64,000 nucleotides of DNA. Source: a virus. The DNA lies in IMG/VR virus record IMGVR_UViG_3300025141_012665, positions 1 through 64,000 of that record, one strand, 5' to 3'. How positions within the stretch are numbered: position 1 is the stretch's first letter; the number at the start of each line of letters is the position of its first letter. The translations under genes and the position numbers were made by a program. Of this stretch, positions 43,122 to 50,579 are shown piece by piece. The notes beneath the pieces are model-generated. The model had not been told where the DNA came from. It saw nothing but the letters and a program-made list of their open reading frames with translations, and made no database searches.

Positions 43122-43437
43122 CTATCTCCTCTAAATTTTCTTCTTCATCTTCGTCCAAAAGCGTGTAGATTTCTTCGAAATCAACAAGAGTTTCAGAATA
43201 TTGTCCGACATGTCGAATTAAACTACCGAGAGTTTCATCTCCGTAGAATGCCTCCAGTTCATGTACAGATTCCAAGTGATCGCGGAAAGAGATAGTCTCA
43301 TCCACGAGAACACCAAGGTTTTCTGAAACGAAATGGAGGCGAGATACAAGATTTCTTAAATACCAAACAAAGAATACATTAAGTAGTAATGAGACAATCA
43401 ATGCCCCACCTAGCACCAATAACACTACTAGGTTCAT
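43015..43437 (-). CDS. One-TM membrane protein of marine T4-like phages (140 aa)
   Basis: One hydrophobic N-terminal helix (about 3-27, VVLLVLGGALIVSLLLNVFFVW) anchors the protein; the rest is an acidic cytoplasmic or periplasmic part. The stretch 'FRDHLESVHELEAFYGDETL' followed by 'DFEEIYTLL' recalls a conserved uncharacterised protein next to gp55 and the zinc-ribbon gene in marine T4-like phages. The C-terminus is Glu/Thr/Lys-rich and overlaps gp55 by 107 bases, an unusually long overlap for this compact genome. The start overlaps the zinc-ribbon stop by four bases (ATGA). The function is unknown. Confidence 0.72.
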   Translation of the reverse strand: MNLVVLLVLGGALIVSLLLNVFFVWYLRNLVSRLHFVSENLGVLVDETISFRDHLESVHELEAFYGDETLGSLIRHVGQYSETLVDFEEIYTLLDEDEEENLEEIDVYDYERQSEGGEATDTAQEETQKTNKKTVFYSGS

Positions 43438-43691
43438 CTGTCAAGCTCCTCTTTCATTTTTTTCTTCTCTTCTTTTACTTCTTTTTTTACATCGCGGATA
43501 AACTCTTTCACAAGCTCACCAGTTTTCTTCTCTGACGATGCTTTGCTTTTGGTAGAGTAAGCCACTGACGGAACCCTAAACAGAGAACCATCGGCGGTGC
43601 ACTCGTCACAGTTTCGAAGCTTCATGAACATTCCATGAACGGCTTCGAAAGCATGATCGCATTCTTTGCATTTGTAAGCGTACTTAGGCAC
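43434..43691 (-). CDS. FmdB-like small zinc-ribbon protein (85 aa)
   Basis: The N-terminus MPKYAYKCKECDHAFEAVHG and the later CDEC form two Cys pairs (C8/C11 and C28/C31) in the layout of FmdB/CxxC-CxxC small zinc-ribbon proteins. The C-terminal 35 residues are a strongly charged Lys/Glu helix. Such proteins are common in marine T4-like phages and in bacteria; they are described as putative regulators, but the phage role is not known. It abuts the 64-aa gene and overlaps the 140-aa gene by four bases, so the three form a tightly coupled group ahead of gp55, with a possible link to transcription control. Confidence 0.8.
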   Translation of the reverse strand: MPKYAYKCKECDHAFEAVHGMFMKLRNCDECTADGSLFRVPSVAYSTKSKASSEKKTGELVKEFIRDVKKEVKEEKKKMKEELDR

Positions 43692-43886
43692 TTACTCCTC
43701 TTCCTCTTCTTCGTCACCATGGCCAAGCTTAACTAGCGGAGGGTTCATTACCACTAATCCTTCTTCGGACAACCTAAACTTAAAGGCCTTAAGTACCGGG
43801 ACGATATCGCTTTGCTCTAATAGTGACTTTTGTAGAGCCATCATTAGTGCGCCTAGCGCTTGGTCAGATAATTGCATTTCATTCAT
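43692..43886 (-). CDS. Conserved small phage protein (64 aa)
   Basis: A 64-residue soluble protein reading '[20 protein letters not shown]', then '[19 protein letters not shown]', and ending in a run of Glu. It recalls short conserved proteins found beside the zinc-ribbon and gp55 genes of marine T4-like phages, and I know no function for them. Its start overlaps the stop of the GMD gene by four bases (ATGA), so the sugar cluster runs directly into the core phage genes without an intervening terminator. Confidence 0.7.
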   Translation of the reverse strand: MNEMQLSDQALGALMMALQKSLLEQSDIVPVLKAFKFRLSEEGLVVMNPPLVKLGHGDEEEEEE

Positions 43887-44860
43887 CTTATTTCTCCTTT
43901 AATCTTTTTAAGATCTGATTCATACATCATTTTAGCTAATTCTTCAAATCCCACTTTTGGGATCCAATTAAGTTTTCTTCTTGCTTTGGATGGGTCACCC
44001 AACAAAAGCGGCACTTCATGGGGCCTAAATAGCCTCTCATCGATTTCTACATGCTTTTCTGTGTCCAGACCCGCATGTTCGAAAACAGCCTCTAAAAAGG
44101 CCCTTACAGAGTGCGTTCTGCCGGTTGCGACAACATAGTCATCTGGTTCATCCTGCTGGAGCATTAGCCACATCATTTCGACATAATCCCCAGCGAAGCC
44201 CCAATCTCGCTTTGAGTCGAGGTAGCCAAGATATAACTTTTCTTGAATGCCTAGTTTTATTCTTGCTGCTGCTAATGTAATTTTTCTTGTAACGAAAGTC
44301 TCGCCTCTTCGCGGTGACTCATGGTTAAATAGGATGCCCGAAGAGACATGCATGCCGTAGCTCTCGCGATAGTTGCGGACTAGATTGTGGGCGAATACTT
44401 TTGCGCAAGCATAAGGCGAGGCCGGCATTAATGCAGTATTCTCGTTTTGTGGGTGCTCTGGGTTGTCTCCGAACATCTCTGACGAGGATGCTTGATAAAT
44501 GCGAGCATCCGGGACTATGTGTCGTGCCGCCTCTAGAAGGCGAAGTGTGCCCATAGCGATACCATCAACGGTTGATTCTGGGACTTCGAAGGATACACGG
44601 ACATGGGACTGTGCTGCCAGATTATAGATTTCGTCTGGCTTGTATTCCTGTAGAAGTCTCCATATACAACCTGCATCGTTTAGTTCGAAATAACGCATTT
44701 CAAAATCTTCATGGTAGTATACATCATCTATTCTTTCCGTGCAGACTGTTGAAGATCTTCTTTTGAGCCCAACAACCTTGTATCCCTTTTCTAACAAAAA
44801 CTCTGCAAGATATGAGCCGTCCTGCCCGGTGATTCCCGTTATTAGTGCCGTCTTATTCAT
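43883..44860 (-). CDS. gmd: GDP-mannose 4,6-dehydratase (first copy)
   Basis: The enzyme turns GDP-D-mannose into GDP-4-keto-6-deoxymannose, the precursor of GDP-L-fucose and related sugars. The NADP-binding loop TGITGQDG (8-15) is typical of GMD, as are '[13 protein letters not shown]' (80-92), 'QASSSEMFG' (123-131), the catalytic YxxxK (Y150-K154) and '[10 protein letters not shown]', '[19 protein letters not shown]'. The length, 325 aa, is a little shorter than bacterial GMD (about 340-370). It is coupled to the upstream sulfotransferase by a 4-base overlap. With the fucose synthase 0.6 kb away it forms a GDP-fucose unit. A second, more distant copy lies at 57417-58406. Confidence 0.93.
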   Translation of the reverse strand: MNKTALITGITGQDGSYLAEFLLEKGYKVVGLKRRSSTVCTERIDDVYYHEDFEMRYFELNDAGCIWRLLQEYKPDEIYNLAAQSHVRVSFEVPESTVDGIAMGTLRLLEAARHIVPDARIYQASSSEMFGDNPEHPQNENTALMPASPYACAKVFAHNLVRNYRESYGMHVSSGILFNHESPRRGETFVTRKITLAAARIKLGIQEKLYLGYLDSKRDWGFAGDYVEMMWLMLQQDEPDDYVVATGRTHSVRAFLEAVFEHAGLDTEKHVEIDERLFRPHEVPLLLGDPSKARRKLNWIPKVGFEELAKMMYESDLKKIKGEIR

Positions 44861-45480
44861 TCGCTCTCGCCCTCTTTGGTCAACAACTCTTCATAGAATG
44901 ATATGTCTCTCTCGTAAATTCTTTCTATGATTTGTCTCACTCTAGTATTTTTCTCTAAAAATTCAATATATTGTTTTTTAATGTCGTCTCTTTTTCTATT
45001 ATGTTTGTTGTTGACTTTAATTCCAAATGCTTCTTCAAGCGCACAATTGACATTATTCATGAGCCATATTTCATCAACATGGATCCTATCATCTTTTGAG
45101 TCAGAAATATAAAATAATTGAGGCTCCACATGGGCATCATAAAACTCTTTCTTTATTTCTTTTATAAATTCCAAAAATCTCTGAGGCTCTTGCTTAATGT
45201 AATAGAACTCTTTTTCCAATGTCTTTGGGCAGTCGTGAGTTCTTATCAGTATTTCCAAATATGCGCTGCAAAATCTATCTATAGGTTCCCGCGCTATACA
45301 GATAACCTTATTTTTTTGCAGAATTTCAGGATTTTCTATAAAATTATCAGCTTTATAAGCGATGCTGCTGGATTCCAATTCTCTTCTGAAAGTTGTGCTA
45401 GCATTTTTAGGAATGGGAATGAAGCAAATTTTCTGCTTTTCGCAAACATACGAAAGACCTTTTGCATGGTTATAAGCCAA
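44857..45480 (-). CDS. Sulfotransferase, family-2 type (207 aa)
   Basis: It transfers sulfate from PAPS to a sugar hydroxyl. The 5'-phosphosulfate loop is clear: [17 protein letters not shown] (residues 18-34, core PKNASTT), as is the 3'-phosphate site [16 protein letters not shown] (61-76, RxPxxRxxSxY). The rest is compact and soluble, close to the carbohydrate sulfotransferases of bacteria and phages. The start codon is TTG (45478-45480) with AGAGG seven bases upstream, immediately after the fucose synthase stop. A strong sigma-70 promoter (45509-45537) lies just ahead. The acceptor is unknown; a fucosyl or mannosyl residue made by the neighbouring genes is likely. Confidence 0.82.
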   Translation of the reverse strand: MAYNHAKGLSYVCEKQKICFIPIPKNASTTFRRELESSSIAYKADNFIENPEILQKNKVICIAREPIDRFCSAYLEILIRTHDCPKTLEKEFYYIKQEPQRFLEFIKEIKKEFYDAHVEPQLFYISDSKDDRIHVDEIWLMNNVNCALEEAFGIKVNNKHNRKRDDIKKQYIEFLEKNTRVRQIIERIYERDISFYEELLTKEGESE

Positions 45481-46401
45481 TTATACGCCTCTTATATTAG
45501 GATAATTTAATATAACCCATTTGTAAGTTTTTGTCAAGGCCTTTCTCAAATCTGTGTAATTTTCTTGTCTCCAGCCAAGCTCGATGAGTCTAGAATTATC
45601 TGATGGTTTCCTGTGTTGCCCCGTTGGTTTCGATGTGTCCCAAAGTACTTTCCCATCAAAACCTATTATCTCCGCGATCATCTCGGCGACTTCTTTAATC
45701 GAATATTCTCGTGTATTTCCAACATTTATTGGATAGGACTCATCATAATGCTCTAACAAGAATATCAAGATGTCAGCCAAATCCTTTGAATAGGTGAACT
45801 CTCTAAGCGGAGAGCCATCGCCCCACAAGACAACATTTTCATTGTTTAGCTTCGCTTCGTGCATCTTTCTCATGATTGCCGGGATAACATGCGAATCTTC
45901 AAGATCAAAGTTGTCGTGTTCTCCAAAAAGATTATTAGGAATTGCCGTTGTAAAGTTGCAACCATATTGATCACCATAGGCCCTAGACTGAATATCCAGC
46001 ATTCTTTTAGCATATGCATATGCATAGTTACTATCATGAGGAGGTCCATTGTGAATCTGATCTTCAGTCAGTGGATAAATGGCTCTGTCTGGGTATACGC
46101 ATGTGCTCAACAAAGATATTACTTTTTTGGTGCCGACAGTGTGCGCAGCAGAAAGCACATTAGTGTTTATCTGAATATTTTCTAAGTAGAAGTCCGCCAA
46201 GTAATTAGAATTCGCGGCGATGCCACCAACTCTTGCCGCAAGGTGAATCACTTGATCGGGCTTGATATCCTTGAACATATTTTGTACACTATCAGCATTT
46301 CTCAAATCACAGTCTTTAGATGAAATATAATATGCGTCCGGAAGAGATGTTCTCATGGCGCGCCCAACCATCCCTGTGCCTCCAGTGACCAGAATGATCA
46401 T
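45481..46401 (-). CDS. fcl: GDP-L-fucose synthase (3,5-epimerase/4-reductase)
   Basis: The enzyme converts GDP-4-keto-6-deoxymannose to GDP-L-fucose. Its NADP loop is TGGTGMVG (6-13), and 'AARVGGIAANSNYLADFY', 'STCVYP' and YAYAK (Y128-K132) are all typical of WcaG/Fcl. Cys101 (STCVYP) and His171 (LEDSHVIPA) match the positions of the two acid/base residues of the E. coli enzyme. The length of 306 aa is normal. It is coupled to the sulfotransferase upstream by four bases (ATGA). It completes the GDP-fucose route with GMD; GDP-mannose itself must come from the host or from genes outside the window. Confidence 0.93.
   Translation of the reverse strand: MIILVTGGTGMVGRAMRTSLPDAYYISSKDCDLRNADSVQNMFKDIKPDQVIHLAARVGGIAANSNYLADFYLENIQINTNVLSAAHTVGTKKVISLLSTCVYPDRAIYPLTEDQIHNGPPHDSNYAYAYAKRMLDIQSRAYGDQYGCNFTTAIPNNLFGEHDNFDLEDSHVIPAIMRKMHEAKLNNENVVLWGDGSPLREFTYSKDLADILIFLLEHYDESYPINVGNTREYSIKEVAEMIAEIIGFDGKVLWDTSKPTGQHRKPSDNSRLIELGWRQENYTDLRKALTKTYKWVILNYPNIRGV
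45509..45537 (-). promoter_or_regulatory. Sigma-70-type promoter inside the fucose synthase 3' end
   Basis: TTGACA (45532-45537) and TATATT (45509-45514) lie exactly 17 nt apart on the minus strand. The site is inside the last codons of fcl and would drive the sulfotransferase (TTG 45480) and GMD. It shares the spacing and -35 of the promoters near 3680 and 6100. Confidence 0.78.
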
Positions 46402-47102
46402 TCTACCCTCTCATATATACCTAAATATTTCTCATAAAGCTTCGGCCCTACTGTTTTCTTTATCAGAAACCTCATGTTGTCTATCTCATGTTTATTTAAG
46501 TCTTTGGAGTGATACCCAACATCACTATGATTACGATTTGAAGATAGCGCAAGCGAAGAAAAAGCGGCAGAAGGCGCGAGGCCCCTATAGGCATCAAGGC
46601 ACCGCTCTCTATGATAAGCTATATTCTGCATTAGATTGTCTAAATTATCATACATATGTTCCTTAGAAGGAATTTGTCCAGACAAACTATCTGATATGCT
46701 ATCGACGAACTCGATAAGCGACTCTAGCGTTCTTCTTGGGTATTGCACAAATTCCTCATAATAGACTACATGCCCGGGCTTTGAATCGCATAGCCTTTCA
46801 TGCAAAACTATCAGTTCCGCATACATTTTTAAGTTCTTATCCATCCAGACATTATCAGCCAATGAGGGCCGGGTTTTTGCATGGCTGCGAATACACTCAT
46901 TATAGTCTCTTAATAAAATAATATGATTATAGTCGTCTTTGGGCGCGGCGTGGAGGCCGTAATCGGCCACCTCATGCATGTGAAACAGCAAACCATCAGT
47001 GGCGCCAGTATTCCAAAATGCCTCTCTAGATTCAGCCTGTCGTTTGGATATATACTCAAAACAATACCTCAACCAGTTGCTTCCGCTGCGAGGATAGGAC
47101 AA
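46398..47102 (-). CDS. Sulfotransferase (second, 234 aa; true start probably upstream)
   Basis: The N-terminus carries the sulfotransferase phosphosulfate loop SYPRSGSNWLRY, and 'HIILLRDYNECIRSHA' has the layout of the 3'-phosphate-binding segment. A conserved 'GHVVYYEEF' follows in the usual place. The called start is TTG (47100-47102), but it lacks a ribosome site and would begin right at the loop without its first beta strand. The open frame continues upstream to 47144 and reads 'HPIASNIYLLSYPRSGSNW', which supplies the expected strand, yet there is no ATG, GTG or other TTG there. An ATA or ATC start beside AGAGAAG, coupled to the upstream stop, is the most likely solution. It overlaps fcl by four bases. 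Confidence 0.8.
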   Translation of the reverse strand: MSYPRSGSNWLRYCFEYISKRQAESREAFWNTGATDGLLFHMHEVADYGLHAAPKDDYNHIILLRDYNECIRSHAKTRPSLADNVWMDKNLKMYAELIVLHERLCDSKPGHVVYYEEFVQYPRRTLESLIEFVDSISDSLSGQIPSKEHMYDNLDNLMQNIAYHRERCLDAYRGLAPSAAFSSLALSSNRNHSDVGYHSKDLNKHEIDNMRFLIKKTVGPKLYEKYLGIYERVE

Positions 47103-47134
47103 TAAATATATGTTACTGGCGATGGGATGTGTTA

Positions 47135-47452
47135 TTATTCTTCTCTAAAAAAATCATCTGCGTTAATGTTCTTGTCGTCTATGAACAAGTCATAGTTTGG
47201 CTTTCCAAATTTCAACTCATGATATCTGACGCCCCATTCGGAAAACTGCTTCTCCGTCACCTCTCTCCAATCTATACCAGTTGTAGTCCCTCTTGCTGTC
47301 CAATAAACAATTGTGTGGCCGTCTTTATATAATTCATTGATTTTACTAATATTTTTCATAATTGGAATTCCTTTCGCATACTTCCGGGGTGCGGATGGAT
47401 TTGAATCTTCATGCTCACAAATGGTTTCATCAATGTCTATGTATATAATCAT
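47135..47452 (-). CDS. HAD-like phosphatase (105 aa)
   Basis: The protein opens with the HAD nucleophile motif IDIDETI (D6-x-D8-x-T10). A Thr/Ser-type motif II is in 'HTIVYWTARGTTTG', and acidic residues are in 'YDLFIDDKNI', giving the minimal cap-less HAD fold of about 100 residues. Such small phosphatases are frequent in polysaccharide clusters, where they are thought to remove phosphate from a sugar or nucleotide intermediate. It lies seven bases after the radical-SAM gene. The gene at 60783-61139 encodes a second member of the same group. Confidence 0.75.
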   Translation of the reverse strand: MIIYIDIDETICEHEDSNPSAPRKYAKGIPIMKNISKINELYKDGHTIVYWTARGTTTGIDWREVTEKQFSEWGVRYHELKFGKPNYDLFIDDKNINADDFFREE

Positions 47453-47459
47453 GCTTTTT

Positions 47460-49052
47460 TCAAGGGGCCGGCGGTTTTGATAATGCAGCAGTTTTTTTCT
47501 TTGCTAGTCTTCTCTTTTTTGAAGCTTCGCGCTTGGCCTCTTTGTAGCCATCGTATATATTCGCCAGACTATTGATGACGCCATCCCTTTTTGTCTCTTT
47601 AGTTTCATCTATTCTGCTGGCTGTACAATCGTCGATTTTCATGTCTGCTTTCTCATCAACAAGATCGGTAAATTTATAAAATATGTCAACCAGTTCCTGA
47701 TTATCAATTGTCGGAAGATTAATGACTGAATTTTGTCTCATTGTTATATTCTTGGCCATTCCTTTAAATCCGGGCTTGTCCCAGGTATCAATCCATCCCA
47801 TATCTTTTGCAACTTGATGCACAGGAGTGCCAATATAGGGTGCGACAAAATTGAGGTCAAAACTATCTGGACCTAATTCTTTCATAAACTCAATGCTTTC
47901 AAATATGTCCTCGACAGTCTCGCCAGGAAACCCTATCATTACATTAGCTGTTGTTCGGATTCCGTAGTCATGTATTAAGTTAACCCTTTCGAGAATATCA
48001 ACATTTCTCGTACTCTTTTTTAATATATTCTTTCTGAGGCTCTCACTACCTGTTTCGATGCCCAGTCCGATGCCGGCGCAGTTGGTCTCCTTCATTACCT
48101 TTATTCTTTCTTCATTAATGCTTGAAATTGTTGAGTTAATCCAATATGGGAGACCCACTTCACTGGACCATTTATCTGAGAATTCTTCGAGCCTTTCTCT
48201 CGGCATTGCAAGAAAATTATCATCAGCAAAAAATATAAGGTCGAAATTATGCTTATCATTCAGAGCCTTTATCTCGGCAATGGTGTTATCAATCGTCTTA
48301 AACCTCTTGTACTTTCCTGCATCTTTAAAAATATCTTGATATATAACATTTACACAATAAGAACATCGAAGCATGCACCCTCTCGAAGTTTCGAAAGGGC
48401 CGGCACGACGATTGACACCATCATATGGTTTTACATAATGTTTTTCATCCCAGATATCAAAATTTTGTATAGGCAGGGTATTCATATCAAGGAGAGGCCG
48501 GATCGGATTTGACTTGATACGGCCGCCTTTTGTGTACCATAAATTAGGAATATTATCTACTGGCTCTCCTTTGCCATATATCTCACAGAAATCCTTTATT
48601 GCGCCCTCTCCTTCCCCTTGGATTATATAATCTATATTCGGATTTGCCATGAGAATATGAGGCGCCACTGTCGGCGTTGTTCCGCCACAAAGAATAGGAG
48701 CAGATGTATAAAATGTTTTTATATAACCCATCAACTCATCTGCAAATTCATAATTGTCTTCGACAATACTTAAGCAAATCAGATCTGGTTGGAACCTCAT
48801 TATTCTTTCTTTTAATAATTCTCTAATCTCTTTTGTACCAAAGCCATCAGTATATAAGTGAGACAAGTCAGTTGGCGTGCAGAGGCCGGCCTTGTTTCGA
48901 ACATCATTATCTTTATTTCCTGTCGACATAAATGTCGTATCAAACAACTCCATGTCGTGGCCTTCATCCATCAAGATGGTGGAAATAATGGCCAGACCAG
49001 TAGGTATTCTACCATAGCCCTCTATATTTGGATATATAACAAAAACTTTCAT
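47460..49052 (-). CDS. B12-binding radical SAM enzyme (530 aa)
   Basis: The N-terminal domain (MKVFVIYPNIEGYGRIPTGL to about residue 160) has the outline of a cobalamin-binding domain, with 'LICLSIVED' and 'LCGGTTPTVAPHIL'. The radical SAM domain starts with CxxxCxxC (C226, C230, C233 in RGCMLRCSYC) and continues with 'FFADDNFLAM', 'GIGLGIETGSE', 'MIGFPGETVEDIFES', typical of the B12-radical-SAM group. Members methylate unreactive carbons or rearrange carbon skeletons. In this cluster it may C-methylate or otherwise alter a sugar. The C-terminal 80 residues are Lys-rich and may be disordered. It is coupled to neighbouring sugar genes (NeuB stop one base ahead). The substrate is not visible. 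Confidence 0.88.
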   Translation of the reverse strand: MKVFVIYPNIEGYGRIPTGLAIISTILMDEGHDMELFDTTFMSTGNKDNDVRNKAGLCTPTDLSHLYTDGFGTKEIRELLKERIMRFQPDLICLSIVEDNYEFADELMGYIKTFYTSAPILCGGTTPTVAPHILMANPNIDYIIQGEGEGAIKDFCEIYGKGEPVDNIPNLWYTKGGRIKSNPIRPLLDMNTLPIQNFDIWDEKHYVKPYDGVNRRAGPFETSRGCMLRCSYCVNVIYQDIFKDAGKYKRFKTIDNTIAEIKALNDKHNFDLIFFADDNFLAMPRERLEEFSDKWSSEVGLPYWINSTISSINEERIKVMKETNCAGIGLGIETGSESLRKNILKKSTRNVDILERVNLIHDYGIRTTANVMIGFPGETVEDIFESIEFMKELGPDSFDLNFVAPYIGTPVHQVAKDMGWIDTWDKPGFKGMAKNITMRQNSVINLPTIDNQELVDIFYKFTDLVDEKADMKIDDCTASRIDETKETKRDGVINSLANIYDGYKEAKREASKKRRLAKKKTAALSKPPAP

Positions 49053-49053
49053 T

Positions 49054-49908
49054 TTAAACTTTCCTCCTGAGTTTCTTTCTGATGGGTGCCTCTGATTGGG
49101 TCACAATCTTGTTGGCGTCACCCATCATCACATTAATTCTATCACACCTCTTTCTCAACATATGCATGGCGTGAACCTCTAAGCTAGCAGATTGATCTGT
49201 TCCCCACATATCATGAGATAGAGTTATGTGTCTTTCTATAACTTGGGCCCCTAGCGCCACTGCAACCACTGTTGGTTGCAGATCGCTTTCGTGGCCAGAG
49301 TACCCAACTACACACCCATATCTTTCCTTAATCATTGGAATCAGATTTAAGTTTAACTCTTCAAGAGGAGTTGGATAGCTTGAGTTCGTATGCATCAATA
49401 CAGGCTTGTGATGTCCTTGCAATAATAGATCTACGGCATGATCGACCTCTTCCAGAGTCGACATTCCAGTCGAAGCGATGACCGGAACCCCAGATTTAAC
49501 TACCTCTTTCAGCAACTCATCGTCCGTCAACATGGCTGAGGGGATCTTTATAAACGGAGACCCTCTTTCCAATAGGAAATTTAGGCTATCGATATCCCAC
49601 GCAGACGCAGACCAATCAATAGGTTTCTCTGATGCATATTCGGAAATATATTTATAATCGGGGCCGGAGAGTTCTATCCTGTGTTTATACTCTATGTATG
49701 TCATCTCGCCCCACGGAGTCTTTCTCATGATTCCTTTCTGGTGTTCTGGTACACAGACATCCGGGTTTCTTTTTTGAAATTTAGCGCAGTCCCATCCACA
49801 CGCGTGCACGGCATCCATCAGCTTCTTGGCCACCTGCAAATCTCCGTTATGATTGATCCCAATTTCTCCTATAAAATAGGGGACTTTTAAGTTCTCAAAA
49901 TCTACCAT
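49054..49908 (-). CDS. neuB: NeuB-family nonulosonate synthase lacking the SAF domain
   Basis: NeuB-type enzymes condense phosphoenolpyruvate with a hexosamine-type sugar to give sialic, legionaminic or pseudaminic acid. The barrel motifs are clear: GEIGINHNGD near residues 14-23, 'CAKFQKR', 'FIKIPSAML', 'VIASTGMS', 'MHTNSSYPTP', 'GYSGHE', 'IERHIT'. The usual C-terminal antifreeze-like SAF domain (about 60 residues) is absent: the protein ends at 284 aa where that domain should begin, so it is a barrel-only form. Start: ATG 49908 has GGAGG nine bases ahead; an upstream ATG at 49917 sits against that site and is less likely. It follows the SDR gene and an aminotransferase, as in nonulosonate clusters. 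Confidence 0.85.
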   Translation of the reverse strand: MVDFENLKVPYFIGEIGINHNGDLQVAKKLMDAVHACGWDCAKFQKRNPDVCVPEHQKGIMRKTPWGEMTYIEYKHRIELSGPDYKYISEYASEKPIDWSASAWDIDSLNFLLERGSPFIKIPSAMLTDDELLKEVVKSGVPVIASTGMSTLEEVDHAVDLLLQGHHKPVLMHTNSSYPTPLEELNLNLIPMIKERYGCVVGYSGHESDLQPTVVAVALGAQVIERHITLSHDMWGTDQSASLEVHAMHMLRKRCDRINVMMGDANKIVTQSEAPIRKKLRRKV

Positions 49909-50579
49909 GAGGTCCATCCTCCATCTATCTTAAATTCGGCGCCCGTGGCATACGAAGACTTGTCTGATATAAGATATTCAACTATTCCATTTATTTCTTC
50001 TGCTTTCATCATTCTTCCGATAGGAGTATAGAAGGAATATTTATCTTTAAATTCTGACGATTGGTTGTGTCCTACTCCGCCTGGCACTATGGTATTTACT
50101 CTAATATTTGGCGCCAGATGGGTTGCCAAGTGTTTTGAAAGCATCAATACGCCGGCTTTTGATACGCTATATCCTATATGTTTTTCACCATTATAAATAT
50201 TCTTGTTGGGCGACACAATACCATATGTAGAAGAAAAGTTAACTATACTGCCGCCTTTCGTATTGTATCTCGCAAACTCTCTACAAACAGAAAAGAGAGA
50301 AACTAAATTAACTTTCATATATAATTCAAAAGATTCTAGGCTTATATCCATTAGCGTTGCTTCAGAATTTCCACCTTCTATGTGATGATTCAATGCAAAC
50401 AAGTTAATCAGTGCATCCGCAGGATTATATCTAAAAAATTCCCCAACAAACTCCTCGTTCGTCAAATCGTGGCCCAATTGTAAATCACAGCGAATAATTT
50501 CATTCCCAGCCGACTCCAAGTATCTTGCAATCTCTGTACCTATTAATCCCTCTGAGCCTGTGATGATTATCTTTTTCAT
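49902..50579 (-). CDS. Short-chain dehydrogenase/reductase near NeuB (PtmA-like)
   Basis: This is a classical SDR of 225 residues: nucleotide-binding GSEGLIG (8-14), Ser of the active site in 'NFSSTYG', and Y-x3-K in GYSVSKAG (catalytic Tyr and Lys), with 'IRVNTIVPGG' following. SDRs of this group are found next to NeuB and aminotransferase genes in legionaminic-acid and flagellin-glycan clusters (PtmA). It could reduce a keto-sugar or act on the nonulosonic acid. It overlaps the DegT gene by four bases upstream and the NeuB gene by seven downstream. The substrate is inferred only from the neighbours. Confidence 0.85.
   Translation of the reverse strand: MKKIIITGSEGLIGTEIARYLESAGNEIIRCDLQLGHDLTNEEFVGEFFRYNPADALINLFALNHHIEGGNSEATLMDISLESFELYMKVNLVSLFSVCREFARYNTKGGSIVNFSSTYGIVSPNKNIYNGEKHIGYSVSKAGVLMLSKHLATHLAPNIRVNTIVPGGVGHNQSSEFKDKYSFYTPIGRMMKAEEINGIVEYLISDKSSYATGAEFKIDGGWTSW

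Noticed and set aside
43410-43440. TTGACA-N17-TATTGG at the start of the 140-aa gene
   Set aside because: The -10 is poor and the whole match lies in codons of the hydrophobic N-terminus (NLVVLLVLG); not counted with the six good promoters.
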